Source: Rhizobium sp. CC-YZS058 (GTDB lineage Bacteria; Pseudomonadota; Alphaproteobacteria; Rhizobiales; Rhizobiaceae). From it: a stretch of 64,000 nucleotides of DNA. The first letter of the stretch is position 1. Every line of letters starts with the position of its first letter. The position numbers were made by a program, and so were the translations under genes. This document shows positions 17,544-27,204 of this stretch, piece by piece. The notes beneath the pieces were generated by a model. That model was not told the origin of the DNA and did not search any database. It worked only from the letters and a program-made list of their open reading frames with translations. Location of the stretch: NCBI RefSeq assembly GCF_034720595.1, contig NZ_JAYESJ010000001.1, positions 1,328,001 to 1,392,000 on the forward strand, written 5' to 3'.

Positions 17544-18623
17544 ATGCCGTATTCCGATCCTCGTCTCGACAGGCTGAACACGCCTGCCGTCGTCGTCGAT
17601 CTCGATATCGCCCGCCGCAATATCGAGCGTTTCCAAGCCTATGCCGATCAGCATGGTCTGAAGGTCCGCCCGCACATCAAGACCCACAAGCTGCCGGCGA
17701 TTGCGGAGATGCAGCTTGCCGCCGGAGCCGTCGGCATCACCTGCCAGAAGGTGTCGGAGGCCGAGGCCATGGTGGCCGCCAGCCCGGCCATCCGCGATGT
17801 CCTGATCACCTACAACATTCTGGGGTCCGAGAAGCTCGACCATCTGGCGGCACTCGCCACCCGCGTCTCGCTCGCCGTCGTCGCCGACAGCGCCGATGTC
17901 GTGGACGGACTTTCGGCCCGGTTTGCCGGCGAGCCGGCCCCGCTCAAGGTGTTCGTCGAGTGCAACACCGGCGCCAATCGCTGCGGCGTGTCCACGCCGG
18001 AGGCCGCCGCCGAATTGGCCGCGCGCATCGCCGCCGCTCCCGGTCTGGCGCTGGGCGGCCTGATGACCTATCCGCCGGCACGCGGTGAGGCGCGTGTGCA
18101 GGCCTTCATGAGCGAGGCCAAGGCCCTGATCGAAAGCAAAGGCATCGCCGTCGAGGCCGTGACCTCAGGGGGGTCGCCCTCGATGATGACGGCGGCCGAT
18201 GCCCCGGTCGCGACCGAATATCGCCCCGGCACCTATGTCTACAACGACCGCTCGCTGGTGGCCTTCGGCACCTGTTCGCTGGAGGACTGCGCGCTGACCG
18301 TCGTGGCGACCGTCGTTTCCGTTCCGGCCGAGAACCGGGCGATCATCGATGCTGGCTCGAAGGCGCTGACCTCCGATCTTCTCGGCCTCAGCGGCTACGG
18401 CCTCGTGCTCGGCCGCGAGGATATCGCCATCGACCAATTGTCGGAAGAGCATGGGCGGCTGGTCAGTGAAGGCCCGATCGGGCTCAAGGTCGGCGATCGT
18501 CTGCGGATCGTGCCCAACCATGCCTGCGTGGTCACCAACCTGGTCGACGCGGTGCATGTGATCGGCGAAGGGCGGTCGCAACCGGAGGCCTGGCCAGTGG
18601 TCGCGCGTGGACGCATCGTGTGA
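17544..18623 (+). CDS. D-threonine aldolase-like PLP enzyme
   Basis: A 359-aa fold-type III PLP protein of the D-threonine aldolase/D-serine dehydratase group. The PLP Lys is probably residue 46 (VRPHIKTHK). FVECNTGANRCG and TSGGSPSM form the barrel, and the C-terminal PNHACVVTNL supplies the His and Cys metal ligands typical of the family. It would cleave D-threonine or other D-3-hydroxy amino acids to glycine and an aldehyde. It is divergent from lldD and 99 bp upstream of a sugar kinase on the same strand. D-3-hydroxyaspartate or D-serine are alternative substrates. Confidence 0.83.
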   Translation: MPYSDPRLDRLNTPAVVVDLDIARRNIERFQAYADQHGLKVRPHIKTHKLPAIAEMQLAAGAVGITCQKVSEAEAMVAASPAIRDVLITYNILGSEKLDHLAALATRVSLAVVADSADVVDGLSARFAGEPAPLKVFVECNTGANRCGVSTPEAAAELAARIAAAPGLALGGLMTYPPARGEARVQAFMSEAKALIESKGIAVEAVTSGGSPSMMTAADAPVATEYRPGTYVYNDRSLVAFGTCSLEDCALTVVATVVSVPAENRAIIDAGSKALTSDLLGLSGYGLVLGREDIAIDQLSEEHGRLVSEGPIGLKVGDRLRIVPNHACVVTNLVDAVHVIGEGRSQPEAWPVVARGRIV

Positions 18624-18722
18624 AGATCTTCACGAACTGAATCCGCCGACCGGACTTAAGCATATGACGTTCAAACCGGATCGGCCTTGAACTGCCGCAT
18701 GAGAAGCTCTGGGAGGAGCGGG

Positions 18723-19640
18723 ATGGAGAGACAGGTGCAACGTTTCGTTTCGGTCGGCGAATGCATGGTGGAGCTGACGGGAAGCGGGCCCGATCTTCTG
18801 CGGAAGGGCTATGCCGGCGACACGTTCAACGCCGCTTACTATGCGCGGCTCGCTCTGCCGGCCTCGTGGGCGGTCGATTATGTGACCGCGCTCGGCACCG
18901 ACGCGGTCTCCGACGAGATGATCGCCTTCATGGAGGCGAGAGGCATCGGCACCGGGGCCATCCAGCGCCTGGCGCATCGGCTTCCCGGGCTCTACATGGT
19001 GCATGTGCATGAGGGGGAGCGCAGCTTCTCCTACTGGCGTTCGTCCTCGGCCGCGCGCCAGCTCGCGGCCGACGAGGCGGCGCTCTCGCGCGCCCTCGAC
19101 GGTGCGGACATCCTCGTCGTCTCCGGGATCACGCTGGCGATCCTGGAAGGCGAGGGGCGCCAGCGACTGATCGCCGCCATGCGCCGTGCCCGGCAGGCCG
19201 GCGCCCGCGTCGTCTTCGACCCCAATATCCGTCCGAGGCTCTGGGAGGATGCCGAAACGATGCGCGCGACGCTCATGGAGGGCGCGTCCGCCGCCACGCT
19301 GCTGATGCCGAGCTTCGACGACGAGGCAACCCATTTCGGTGACGGCACGGTCGCCGCCACGATCGCGCGCTACCGCGCGGCAGGTGCGCAGGATGTCGTG
19401 GTGAAAGACGGAGCGTCCGGGGTCACGCTGGCCTTCGGCGGCGAGGCGATCCATGTCGCCTCCGAGCCGGTCGCGCGCGTCGTGGATACGACCAGCGCCG
19501 GAGACAGCTTCAACGGCTCGTTTCTCGCCCATCTCGCGACGCATGGGAATCCGCGCGCCGCGGCGCAGTTTGCGGCACACGTGGCGGCCCATGTCATCCA
19601 GCATCCGGGCGCCATCGTCGCGCATGATCTGCGGCCCTGA
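18723..19640 (+). CDS. kdgK: 2-keto-3-deoxygluconate-type sugar kinase
   Basis: A 305-aa PfkB-family kinase. The opening VSVGECMVELTGSG and GDTFNAAYYARLAL and the C-terminal DTTSAGDSFNGSF with the catalytic Asp match KDG kinases, which phosphorylate 2-keto-3-deoxygluconate before KDPG aldolase. GGGAGGAG lies just before the selected ATG; the frame open from 18687 lacks one. The stop codon sits inside an 11-bp perfect hairpin. No KDPG aldolase is adjacent, so fructose-like substrates remain possible. Confidence 0.83.
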   Translation: MERQVQRFVSVGECMVELTGSGPDLLRKGYAGDTFNAAYYARLALPASWAVDYVTALGTDAVSDEMIAFMEARGIGTGAIQRLAHRLPGLYMVHVHEGERSFSYWRSSSAARQLAADEAALSRALDGADILVVSGITLAILEGEGRQRLIAAMRRARQAGARVVFDPNIRPRLWEDAETMRATLMEGASAATLLMPSFDDEATHFGDGTVAATIARYRAAGAQDVVVKDGASGVTLAFGGEAIHVASEPVARVVDTTSAGDSFNGSFLAHLATHGNPRAAAQFAAHVAAHVIQHPGAIVAHDLRP

Positions 19641-19651
19641 GGCCGCAGATC
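19626..19651. terminator. Perfect 11-bp hairpin at convergent gene ends
   Basis: GATCTGCGGCC, loop CTGA, GGCCGCAGATC: a perfect 11-bp stem whose loop contains most of the kinase stop region. It lies between convergent kdgK and paoC. The following bases (GTTCTTGTCT) are only weakly T-rich, so termination may be partial or Rho-aided. Being symmetric, it could serve both strands. Confidence 0.6.
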
Positions 19652-19667
19652 GTTCTTGTCTCAGGCG

Positions 19668-21860
19668 TCAGGCCTGGGGCAGGCGGTCGATCAGCTTGTC
19701 GAGCGTGATCGGATAGTCACGCACGCGAATGCCGGTCGCGTTGTAGATCGCGTTCGCCACCGCCGCACCGACACCGCAAATGCCAAGTTCGCCGACACCC
19801 TTGGCCTTCATCGGCGAGGAGATCGGGTCGTCGTCATCGAGGAACACCACCTCCTGATGCGGAATGTCCGCATGCACCGGCACTTCATAGCCGGCGAGGT
19901 CGTGATTGACGAAGAAGCCGCGGCGCTTGTCGATCGCCAGCTCTTCCATCAGTGCCGCGCCGGCGCCCATGGTCATGGCGCCGATCACCTGGCTGCGGGC
20001 CGATTTCGGGTTGAGGATGCGGCCGGCCGCGCAGACGGCCAGCATCCGACGCAGCCGCACCTCGCCGGTGAGCGAATCGACGCCGACTTCGACGAAGTGC
20101 GCGCCGAAGGTCGACTGCTGATACTTCTTGTCGAGGTCGCCATACTCCATCTTGTCCTCGACCGTCAGGCCATCGCCGGCCGCTTCGGCAAGCGGGACCG
20201 AACGATTGCCGGAGCGCACCTCGCCATTCTCGAAAGTGACGTCCTCCGAGTTGAAGCCGAGCTTTGCAGCAACCGCTTCGCGCAGCTTGACGCAGGCGGC
20301 ATAGACGCCGGCGGTGGACGAGTTCGCCCCCCACTGGCCGCCGGACCCGGCGGAGACCGGGAAGGAGGAGTCCCCAAGCCGCACCTCGACCTTGTGCAGC
20401 GGCAGGCCCATCATCTCGGCCGCCGTCTGCGCGATGATCGTGTAGCTGCCGGTGCCGATGTCCGTCATGTCGGTCTCGACGGTGACGACGCCGCGATTGT
20501 CGAGTTTCACGCGGGCGCCCGAGGTCATGACCATGCTGTTGCGGAAGGCGGAGGCGACACCGTGGCCGATCAGCAGCGAGCCTTCGCGCGTTGCGCCGGG
20601 CTGGGCCTTGCGGGCATTCCAGCCGAAGCGCTCGGCGCCGATCTTCATGCACTCCACGAACTGGCGCTTCGAGAAGGGACGCTCCGGCTTCTCCGGATCG
20701 ACCTGCGTGTCGTTGAGGATCCGGAATTCGACCGGGTCCATCTTCAGCCGCTCGGCCATCTCGTCGATGGCGATTTCGAGCGCCATCATGCCCGGGGCTT
20801 CGCCCGGCGCGCGCATGGCATTGCCTTCCGGCAGGTCGAGCACGGCAAGCCGCGTCTTCGTCATCCGGTCCTGGCCGGCATAGAGCAGGCGGGTCTGGTT
20901 GACCGCGGTTTCCGGCTGGCCGTCTTCCAGGTCGCCGGACCAACCCTCATGCGCGATCGCCAGGATCTTGCCGGCCTCGTCGGTGCCGATGCGGATGCGC
21001 TGGATGGTGGCAGGGCGGTGGGTGGTGTTGTTGGCCATCAACGGCCGCTGCAGCGTGACCTTGACCGGCCGCTTGGCTTCCCGCGCCCCGAGCGCTGCCA
21101 GAAGCGTATCGGCCCGCAGGAACAGCTTGCCGCCGAAACCGCCGCCGATGAAGGGCGACATCAGCCGCACCTTTTCCTTGTCGATGCCGAGCGTCTTTGC
21201 GAGATCGCCCTTGGTCCAGTTGATCATCTGGTTGGAGGTCCAGACATTCAGCTGGTCGCCGTTCCAGGCGGCGATCGAGGCATGCGGCTCCATCATCGCA
21301 TGCGAATGATCGGGCGTCGTGTAGGTCTCGTCGAGCTGGACCGGTGCGGCAGCAAATCCGGCGGCGAAGTCGCCGGCAGCGGTGTCCGGGTCCTCGCTGT
21401 CGGGCTTGACGGCCTGGTCCTTGACCGCCTTCAGGTCGAAGGCTCCGTCTTCCGTTTCGTAATCGACCTTGACGAGGTTGGCAGCAGCGCGCGCCTGCTC
21501 GAAGCTTTCGGCGACGACCAGAGCGACGGCCTGGTGGTAGTGCTGGACATTCGGCCCGGCGAGAAGATGCGCCGTATTCATCTCGCCCTTGCCGAGCTTG
21601 CCGGCATTCTCGGCCGTGACGATGGCGACGACGCCGGGTGCGGCCTTGGCGGCGGCGAGATCCATACCGCGGATCTTGCCCTTGGCGATGGTGGCACCGA
21701 CGACGTAGCCATAGGCCTGGTTGGGCACGACATCATGGCGCTCATAGGCATAGGGCGCGCGGCCGGACACCTTGAGCGGTCCGTCGATGCGATCCGTCGG
21801 CTTTCCGACGACCGTCAGACGGTCGATCGGGTTGGTGGTGGCGGGATTTTCGAACTTCAT
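19668..21860 (-). CDS. paoC: Aldehyde oxidoreductase, molybdenum subunit
   Basis: A 730-aa xanthine-oxidase-family large subunit that binds the molybdenum cofactor and oxidises aromatic aldehydes to acids, protecting the periplasm. Motifs include FIGGGFGGKLFLRADTLLAA, GEAPGMMALEIAIDEMAE, GSGGQWGANSS and the catalytic Glu at residue 691 in GVGELGICGVGAA, close to Glu692 of E. coli PaoC. It is the last gene of paoA-paoB-paoC; paoB ends 3 bp upstream. No maturation gene (paoD/xdhC) is in the operon. Confidence 0.92.
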   Translation of the reverse strand: MKFENPATTNPIDRLTVVGKPTDRIDGPLKVSGRAPYAYERHDVVPNQAYGYVVGATIAKGKIRGMDLAAAKAAPGVVAIVTAENAGKLGKGEMNTAHLLAGPNVQHYHQAVALVVAESFEQARAAANLVKVDYETEDGAFDLKAVKDQAVKPDSEDPDTAAGDFAAGFAAAPVQLDETYTTPDHSHAMMEPHASIAAWNGDQLNVWTSNQMINWTKGDLAKTLGIDKEKVRLMSPFIGGGFGGKLFLRADTLLAALGAREAKRPVKVTLQRPLMANNTTHRPATIQRIRIGTDEAGKILAIAHEGWSGDLEDGQPETAVNQTRLLYAGQDRMTKTRLAVLDLPEGNAMRAPGEAPGMMALEIAIDEMAERLKMDPVEFRILNDTQVDPEKPERPFSKRQFVECMKIGAERFGWNARKAQPGATREGSLLIGHGVASAFRNSMVMTSGARVKLDNRGVVTVETDMTDIGTGSYTIIAQTAAEMMGLPLHKVEVRLGDSSFPVSAGSGGQWGANSSTAGVYAACVKLREAVAAKLGFNSEDVTFENGEVRSGNRSVPLAEAAGDGLTVEDKMEYGDLDKKYQQSTFGAHFVEVGVDSLTGEVRLRRMLAVCAAGRILNPKSARSQVIGAMTMGAGAALMEELAIDKRRGFFVNHDLAGYEVPVHADIPHQEVVFLDDDDPISSPMKAKGVGELGICGVGAAVANAIYNATGIRVRDYPITLDKLIDRLPQA

Positions 21861-21863
21861 GGC

Positions 21864-22814
21864 TTAGCCTCGCGCTTCTTCGAGGACGGCACCGATGGTG
21901 CGCTCGACCAGAGTGATCTTGAATGCATTGTCTTCTTGAGGACGGGCCTCGGCGAGCAGCTTGCCGCGCACCGCAGCGGCGCCGTTCGGCAATTCGGCAT
22001 CGGCGGCTTCGACACGCCACGGCTTGTGGGCAACGCCCCCAACGGCAATCGCGCCGGTCCTGTCGTCCTTGATGATCGCGGCGACCGAGATCAGCGCGAA
22101 GGCATAGGAGGCGCGGTCGCGGACCTTGCGGTAGATCTGCTTGCCGCCGACCGGCTTCGGCAGGGTGACGGCGGTGATGAACTCGCCTTCCTCCAGCGCG
22201 GTCTCGATATGCGGCGTGTCGCCGGGCAGGCGGTGGAAGTCGGCGATCGGGATGGCGCGGGTCGAACCATCTGCCTTCACCGTTTCCACCGTGGCATCGA
22301 GCGCGCGCATGGCGATCGCCATATCGCTCGGATGGGTGGCGATGCAGGCATCGCTCACGCCGACAATGCCGAGCTGGCGGGCAAAGCCGCCAATGGCGGA
22401 ACAGCCACTGCCGGGCTGGCGCTTGTTGCAGGGCTGGGCCGTGTCGTAGAAATAGGGACAGCGGGTGCGCTGGAGCAGGTTGCCGGCGGTGGTCGCCTTG
22501 TTGCGCAGCTGCCCGGATGCGCCGGCGAGCAGGGCGCGCGACAGAACGCCGTAACTGCGGCGAACGCGCATGTCGGCAGCCAGATCGGTGTTGCGCACCA
22601 GCGCGCCGATGCGCAGGCCACCCTCCGGCGTGTCTTCGATCGTATCAAGCCCGAGCCGGTTGACGTCGATCAGATGCGTCGGCGTCTCGATCTCGAGCTT
22701 CATCAGATCGAGCAGGTTGGTGCCGCCGGCGATGAAGCGGGCGCCGGGCGTGCGGGCAACGAGGGCCGCGGCTTCGGCGGGCGAGGTCGCGCGCTCATAG
22801 GTGAAGGCTCTCAT
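21864..22814 (-). CDS. paoB: Aldehyde oxidoreductase, FAD subunit
   Basis: A 316-aa FAD-binding subunit of the xanthine oxidase family. [17 protein letters not shown] is the FAD/pyrophosphate motif and [20 protein letters not shown] the second FAD motif. A Cys-rich insert ([20 protein letters not shown]) matches the [4Fe-4S] site specific to PaoB-type proteins. The start MRAFTYERA overlaps the paoA stop by ATGA; upstream in-frame codons fall inside paoA. It relays electrons between PaoA and PaoC. Confidence 0.92.
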   Translation of the reverse strand: MRAFTYERATSPAEAAALVARTPGARFIAGGTNLLDLMKLEIETPTHLIDVNRLGLDTIEDTPEGGLRIGALVRNTDLAADMRVRRSYGVLSRALLAGASGQLRNKATTAGNLLQRTRCPYFYDTAQPCNKRQPGSGCSAIGGFARQLGIVGVSDACIATHPSDMAIAMRALDATVETVKADGSTRAIPIADFHRLPGDTPHIETALEEGEFITAVTLPKPVGGKQIYRKVRDRASYAFALISVAAIIKDDRTGAIAVGGVAHKPWRVEAADAELPNGAAAVRGKLLAEARPQEDNAFKITLVERTIGAVLEEARG

Positions 22815-23479
22815 GCTTTCCTCCCGGCGACTTCGGTCATCGCCTCGACAATGTTGGAGTAGGCCCCGCACCGACAGATATTGCCGCTCATGCGTTCGCG
22901 CAGTTCCATCTCACTCAGTTCCGGCGCAACGGTGATGTCGCCGCTGACATGGCTCGGGATCCCGGCCTTGATCTCCTCAAGCACCGAGACGGCGGAACAG
23001 ATCTGACCCGGCGTGCAATAGCCGCACTGGTAGCCGTCATGCTTGATGAAGGCGGCCTGCATCGGATGCAGATTGTCCGGCTGGCCGAGGCCTTCGATGG
23101 TGGTGATGTCGTCGCCGTCATGCATGAGCGCGAGCGACAGGCAGGAATTGATCCGCCGGCCTTCGACCATCACGGTGCAGGCGCCGCACTGCCCGTGGTC
23201 GCAACCCTTCTTGGTGCCGGTGAGGTGAAGATGCTCGCGAAGCGCATCGAGAAGCGTGGTGCGGGTGTCGATGTCGAGCGTTTTCTGCTCGCCGTTGACG
23301 GTGAAGGAGACTTGAGACAAGACCGGGGCGCCTTCCTTTGATCCGGGTGGAGCCGCAGCGGACGCGGCCGTGCCGGCCGCCGAGGCAGTGCTGGCCGCGA
23401 CGGATGCCGCGGCTGTCGTGATAAGAAGATCGCGTCGCGTCAGTTCCATCAATGTGGGAGGGGGCATGTCTCTCTCCAT
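22811..23479 (-). CDS. paoA: Aldehyde oxidoreductase, [2Fe-2S] subunit with Tat signal
   Basis: A 222-aa small subunit. The N-terminus carries a twin-arginine signal ([13 protein letters not shown]) which should export the folded PaoABC complex to the periplasm. Two [2Fe-2S] domains follow: the plant-type [11 protein letters not shown] with a downstream CLSL, and the helical one with CGYCTPGQ and [12 protein letters not shown]. It is the first gene of the operon, coupled to paoB. The start may be MERDM or the later MELTRRD; the first is kept because the Tat motif is then at the usual depth. Confidence 0.93.
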   Translation of the reverse strand: MERDMPPPTLMELTRRDLLITTAAASVAASTASAAGTAASAAAPPGSKEGAPVLSQVSFTVNGEQKTLDIDTRTTLLDALREHLHLTGTKKGCDHGQCGACTVMVEGRRINSCLSLALMHDGDDITTIEGLGQPDNLHPMQAAFIKHDGYQCGYCTPGQICSAVSVLEEIKAGIPSHVSGDITVAPELSEMELRERMSGNICRCGAYSNIVEAMTEVAGRKA

Positions 23480-23685
23480 TCTCGATCGCGGGGTTTGTCC
23501 GGAAGCGAACGAAGTAGAGCGACTGAGCGGAGCGGCCAGAGGCTACACGATTTCGTGTGGAAATGCCGGCCTTCCTGCCAGTGCCGATCGCACGATCCAC
23601 CCTTCCTGCAGGCCTAAATTGCCGGAAAGTTGCGGATCGGACGAATTCGCCCTGCGCCTCCAAAGAAACGCAAGGCTGGCAGCGA

Positions 23686-24831
23686 TCAGGCGAAAGGTTC
23701 GGTCGGGCTGTTCGAAGGCAGGGTAAACCAGTGGGCGCCGTCCTCGGCCATGGTGATGTGGTCTTCCAGCCGGATGCCGAAGCGGCCGGGATAGACCAGC
23801 ATCGGCTCGTTGGAAAAACAGTGCCCCGGAGCGAGCGGGGTCCGGTTGCCGCGCACGATATAGGGCGCCTCGTGGATTTCCAGGCCCAGGCCGTGGCCGG
23901 CCCGGTGCGGCAGGCCCGGCAGGCGGTAATCCGGGCCAAGCCCGTTTCGTACCAGAACGGCGCGGGCTGCGTCATCGAGGGCGTGGCAGGGGCTTCCGAG
24001 CTGCGCTGCTTCGAAGACCGCCTGCTGGGCGGCCCGCTCGACAGCCCAGGCCGCCGCATAGGCGGCATCCGGCTCGTCCAGCATGTAGCTGCGTGTCAGA
24101 TCCGAATGATAGCCGTCGATCCGCGTGCCGGTGTCGACGAGGATCGCGTCGCCCTTGGCCAGCACCTGGTCGCCGTCCGCCCCGTGCGGCAGCGCCGTGG
24201 CCGCGCCGAAGGAGACGATGCAGAAGGTGGATCCCCGCCCGGCGAGGCGCCGGTGTTCGGCATCGATGAAGCGCACGACCTCGGAGGCGCGGATGCCCGG
24301 CGCCAGCATCGCATGGGCGCGGCGATGAACCTCGAGCGTCAGGCCCATGGCATAGCGGATGATGGCGATCTCCGCCTGCGATTTCACGGCGCGCAGCGGG
24401 CCGATCAGCGGTCCGCCATCGACGAGCCGCTCCGGGCCGAGGGCGGCCGCAAGCGCATGGTAGAGGAAGAGCGGCAGGGCTTCGTCCAGCGCCAGTTTCC
24501 CCGCTCCACCGAGCAGGGTCGCAACGAGGGCGGCAGGGCTTTCCTCCTCCTGCCAGATCGCGATTGCGCCCGGCAGATGCGGCAGCGTATCGACGCGGCT
24601 CTCCTCGAAGGCGGGCACGACATAGGTGAGCGCATCCGCCGTCACCAGCGCGCCCAGCAGTCGCTCGCTGCCATGCCAGACGAGGCCGGTGAAGTAGCGC
24701 AGGCTTTCGCTGGAGCCGAGAAGCAGGCCGCTCACCCCCACCGCTTCCATCGCCGCGCGCAGCCGAGAGAGGCGTTCCTCCCGTTCAGCATCGGTGATGA
24801 AGGGCGGCGGGGTCATCTCGGTCATCGTCAT
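23686..24831 (-). CDS. M24-family aminopeptidase (Xaa-Pro/creatinase-like)
   Basis: A 381-aa metallopeptidase with an N-terminal creatinase-type domain (residues 15-145) and a pita-bread catalytic domain. Metal ligands are visible: the two Asp in VDTGTRIDGYHSDLTRSY, His in HRAGHGLGLEIHE, Glu in FSNEPMLVYPG and Glu in IRLEDHITM. This fits an Xaa-Pro aminopeptidase or dipeptidase. Three Met codons cluster at the start (MTMTEM); the frame runs 41 codons further upstream without homologous features. It is a single gene, 206 bp from paoA. Confidence 0.88.
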   Translation of the reverse strand: MTMTEMTPPPFITDAEREERLSRLRAAMEAVGVSGLLLGSSESLRYFTGLVWHGSERLLGALVTADALTYVVPAFEESRVDTLPHLPGAIAIWQEEESPAALVATLLGGAGKLALDEALPLFLYHALAAALGPERLVDGGPLIGPLRAVKSQAEIAIIRYAMGLTLEVHRRAHAMLAPGIRASEVVRFIDAEHRRLAGRGSTFCIVSFGAATALPHGADGDQVLAKGDAILVDTGTRIDGYHSDLTRSYMLDEPDAAYAAAWAVERAAQQAVFEAAQLGSPCHALDDAARAVLVRNGLGPDYRLPGLPHRAGHGLGLEIHEAPYIVRGNRTPLAPGHCFSNEPMLVYPGRFGIRLEDHITMAEDGAHWFTLPSNSPTEPFA

Positions 24832-25066
24832 GTCCTGCAGGAAAAAGTCGCTCAGCTCTAACGGCCCGCTTTCTGCTTGTCGACGCCGGACTGCGCGCTT
24901 GTGGCGGGGAGGGCGCAGCGCATTGGTAATGTTGACTTCGGCTGACATAGGCAAGTCTTGCGGGGTTGACGGTGGCGCGGCGGTCGGCGATCCATGGGCA
25001 TGCCGGACCCGGAGCGCGAGGGGCCGCGCCGCTCCTCCCTCCGCGCTCTATCGAGCCTCACGCGTC

Positions 25067-25822
25067 ATGATCGAGCATACGCCGCTGGTGATCGCCATTG
25101 CGGTCATGTCCGCCTTTCTGGTCGGGTTGTCGAAGGGTGGACTGCCTTCGGTCGGCGCCATCGCCGTGCCGTTTCTGGCGCTGGTCATCTCGCCGGTCAC
25201 GGCCGCGGCCCTGCTGCTGCCGATCTTCGTGGCGAGCGACATGGTGGGCCTCTATCTCTACCGCCGCCAGTTCTCCGCCCGGAACCTCGCGATCCTCATT
25301 CCGGCCGCGCTGGTCGGCGTCGGCATCGGCTGGGCGTTCAGCGCCCATGTCTCGCCGCTCTTCGTCGGTTTCCTCGTCGGCCTGACCGGTCTTGCCTTTT
25401 GCCTGAACGCCTGGTTCGGCGCCCGCTTCCGTGGCAGCGCCCCGAAGGGCGCCGACGTGCCCTCCGGCCTGTTCTGGGGGGCGCTGACCGGTTTCACCAG
25501 CTTCGTTTCGCATTCGGGCGCGCCGCCTTACCAGATGTATGTCCTGCCGCAGCGGCTGGAGAAGATGGTGTTCGCCGGCACCTCCACCATTCTGTTCGCC
25601 ATCGTCAATGCCGCGAAGATCCTGCCCTACTGGGCCCTGTCCCAGTTCGACCATTTCGACACGTCGCTGCTCTATATCCTGGCGCCGGCCGCAATCCTCG
25701 GCACCGTCGTCGGCAAGCGCCTGACGGTCATGATCCCGGAAGTGCTGTTCTACCGTCTGATCCAGGCGACCCTGTTCCTGCTCTCGATCAAGCTCATCGC
25801 GGACTATCTTCTGGTTCTTTGA
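25067..25822 (+). CDS. TSUP-family (TauE/SafE) permease
   Basis: A 251-aa membrane protein with about eight transmembrane segments, beginning MIEHTPLVIAIAVMSAFLVG and including SKGGLPSVGAIAVPFLAL and GFTSFVSHSGAPPYQMYVLP, both typical of the TauE/SafE family. These transporters export sulfite, sulfoacetate or other small anions. An open frame extends back to 24794, but that part is polar and overlaps the M24 gene, so the ATG at 25067 was chosen. No sulfur-metabolism gene is adjacent, so the substrate is unknown. Confidence 0.87.
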   Translation: MIEHTPLVIAIAVMSAFLVGLSKGGLPSVGAIAVPFLALVISPVTAAALLLPIFVASDMVGLYLYRRQFSARNLAILIPAALVGVGIGWAFSAHVSPLFVGFLVGLTGLAFCLNAWFGARFRGSAPKGADVPSGLFWGALTGFTSFVSHSGAPPYQMYVLPQRLEKMVFAGTSTILFAIVNAAKILPYWALSQFDHFDTSLLYILAPAAILGTVVGKRLTVMIPEVLFYRLIQATLFLLSIKLIADYLLVL

Positions 25823-25936
25823 CCGCGACGATCACGCGTCCGTTATCGCGTGAGCGCGAATTGGGAACGGGCCTGCCTTGCCGTGCTGCACTGCAGCACC
25901 CTATTCTAGGCCTGTCGAAACAGTCAGGGCGCAGCA

Positions 25937-26545
25937 ATGGAAGACTTGGTTCAGAGCATGATGCAGAGCTTCGGTGCCTTCGGCATCGCGCTTCTGATGT
26001 TTCTCGAACATATCTTCCCGCCGATCCCCTCCGAGCTGATCATGCCGCTGGCCGGCTATCGGGCCTCGCAGGGGGACATGTCGATCGTCACCGTCATCAT
26101 CGCCGGGTCGATCGGCTCGCTGCTCGGCGTCATGCCCTGGTATTATGCCGGGCGTTTCCTCGGCGAGGCGCGGTTGAAGCAGTTCGCCCGCAAACATGGC
26201 CGCTGGCTGACGCTCTCCGAAGACGACGTGCATACGGCCAACCAGAAGTTTCGCCGTCACGGCCCGCTCGCCATCCTCGTCGGCCGGCTGATTCCAACCG
26301 TGCGCACCCTGATTTCCGTGCCGGCCGGCGTGGCACAGATGTCGCTTGCGACCTTCACACTGTTTTCCGCCATCGGCACGGTGATCTGGACGGCGGGGCT
26401 GGCGCTGGCCGGCTATGTGCTGGGCCAGGCGTACGACGTCGTGTCGAGCTATGTCGATCCGGTTTCGACCGCGATCGCCATCGGCCTCGTGCTGTTCTAC
26501 GGCTACCGGGTCGCGACCTACAAGGACGCCAGGGCGAACTACTAG
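25937..26545 (+). CDS. DedA-family membrane protein
   Basis: A 202-aa DedA/SNARE-associated (VTT) membrane protein. Hallmarks are EHIFPPIPSELIMPLAGY near residue 24, a GSLLGVMPWYYAGRFLG segment and the FRRHGPLAILVGRLIPTVRT motif with its functional Arg residues. DedA proteins act in lipid (undecaprenyl or aminolipid) flipping and membrane homeostasis. It is a single gene after the TSUP permease (114-bp gap), with four to five transmembrane helices. Confidence 0.92.
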   Translation: MEDLVQSMMQSFGAFGIALLMFLEHIFPPIPSELIMPLAGYRASQGDMSIVTVIIAGSIGSLLGVMPWYYAGRFLGEARLKQFARKHGRWLTLSEDDVHTANQKFRRHGPLAILVGRLIPTVRTLISVPAGVAQMSLATFTLFSAIGTVIWTAGLALAGYVLGQAYDVVSSYVDPVSTAIAIGLVLFYGYRVATYKDARANY

Positions 26546-26661
26546 ACGACGGCGTCTGCGGCGCGACTGTCAGCCGCTCCTCACCAACGAGCTCTGGACA
26601 GGGCGGATAGGCGCGGTATGGTTCGCGCCATCACCGACCGAATGTTTGAGAAAGGCGCCGC

Positions 26662-27204
26662 GTGGCACCCTCCGATATTGCCGATCTGATCGCGCGTGTC
26701 GCCTTGCGCGACCGGGCGGCGCTTTCGGCGCTGTACCGTCAGGTCGGACCGAAACTTTTTGCAATCTGCCTGCGTATCTTGAGGGACAGGACGGACGCCG
26801 AGGATGCCCTGCAGGAGATTTTCGTCAAGATCTGGCGCCGGGCGGATGCGTTCGCGCTGAGTGGCGGGAGCCCGCTCGGATGGCTTTCGGCGATTGCGCG
26901 CAACCACGCGATCGACCTCGCCCGTGCCCGCCGGCCCTTCGGAGAGCCGATCGGCGTCGAGGGGCTCGAGGTCGCCGATTCGGCGCCGGATCCGGAGGCA
27001 GCCGCGATCGTGCGCGGCGAAGGGCGGCGGATCGACACGTGCATGGCGGAGCTGCCGCCGGAGCGGGCGGACGCCGTGCGCAGTGCCTATGTAGAGGGCC
27101 TGAGCTATCAGGACCTCGCGGAACGCCATGGTGTTCCGCTCAATACGATGAGAACCTGGCTGCGCCGCAGCCTTTTGAAGCTGAAAGAGTGCCTGGACCG
27201 ATGA
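26662..27204 (+). CDS. ECF-type RNA polymerase sigma factor
   Basis: A 180-aa sigma factor of the SigK/ECF group starting with GTG. Region 2 is visible at residues 10-75 (DRAALSALYRQVGPKL, then DAEDALQEIFVKIWRRAD) and region 4 at 125-175 (LPPERADAVRSAYVEGLSYQ, then HGVPLNTMRTWLRRSL). It lacks extra domains. The stop overlaps the anti-sigma start by four bases. Together with the anti-sigma and the nearby fasciclin gene it resembles a cell-envelope or oxidative-stress module common in alphaproteobacteria. The stimulus is unknown. Confidence 0.93.
   Translation: MAPSDIADLIARVALRDRAALSALYRQVGPKLFAICLRILRDRTDAEDALQEIFVKIWRRADAFALSGGSPLGWLSAIARNHAIDLARARRPFGEPIGVEGLEVADSAPDPEAAAIVRGEGRRIDTCMAELPPERADAVRSAYVEGLSYQDLAERHGVPLNTMRTWLRRSLLKLKECLDR

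Noticed and set aside
19656..22862. Open plus-strand frame of about 1068 codons
   Set aside because: Antisense to paoB and paoC, which have complete family motifs; composition is shadow-like.
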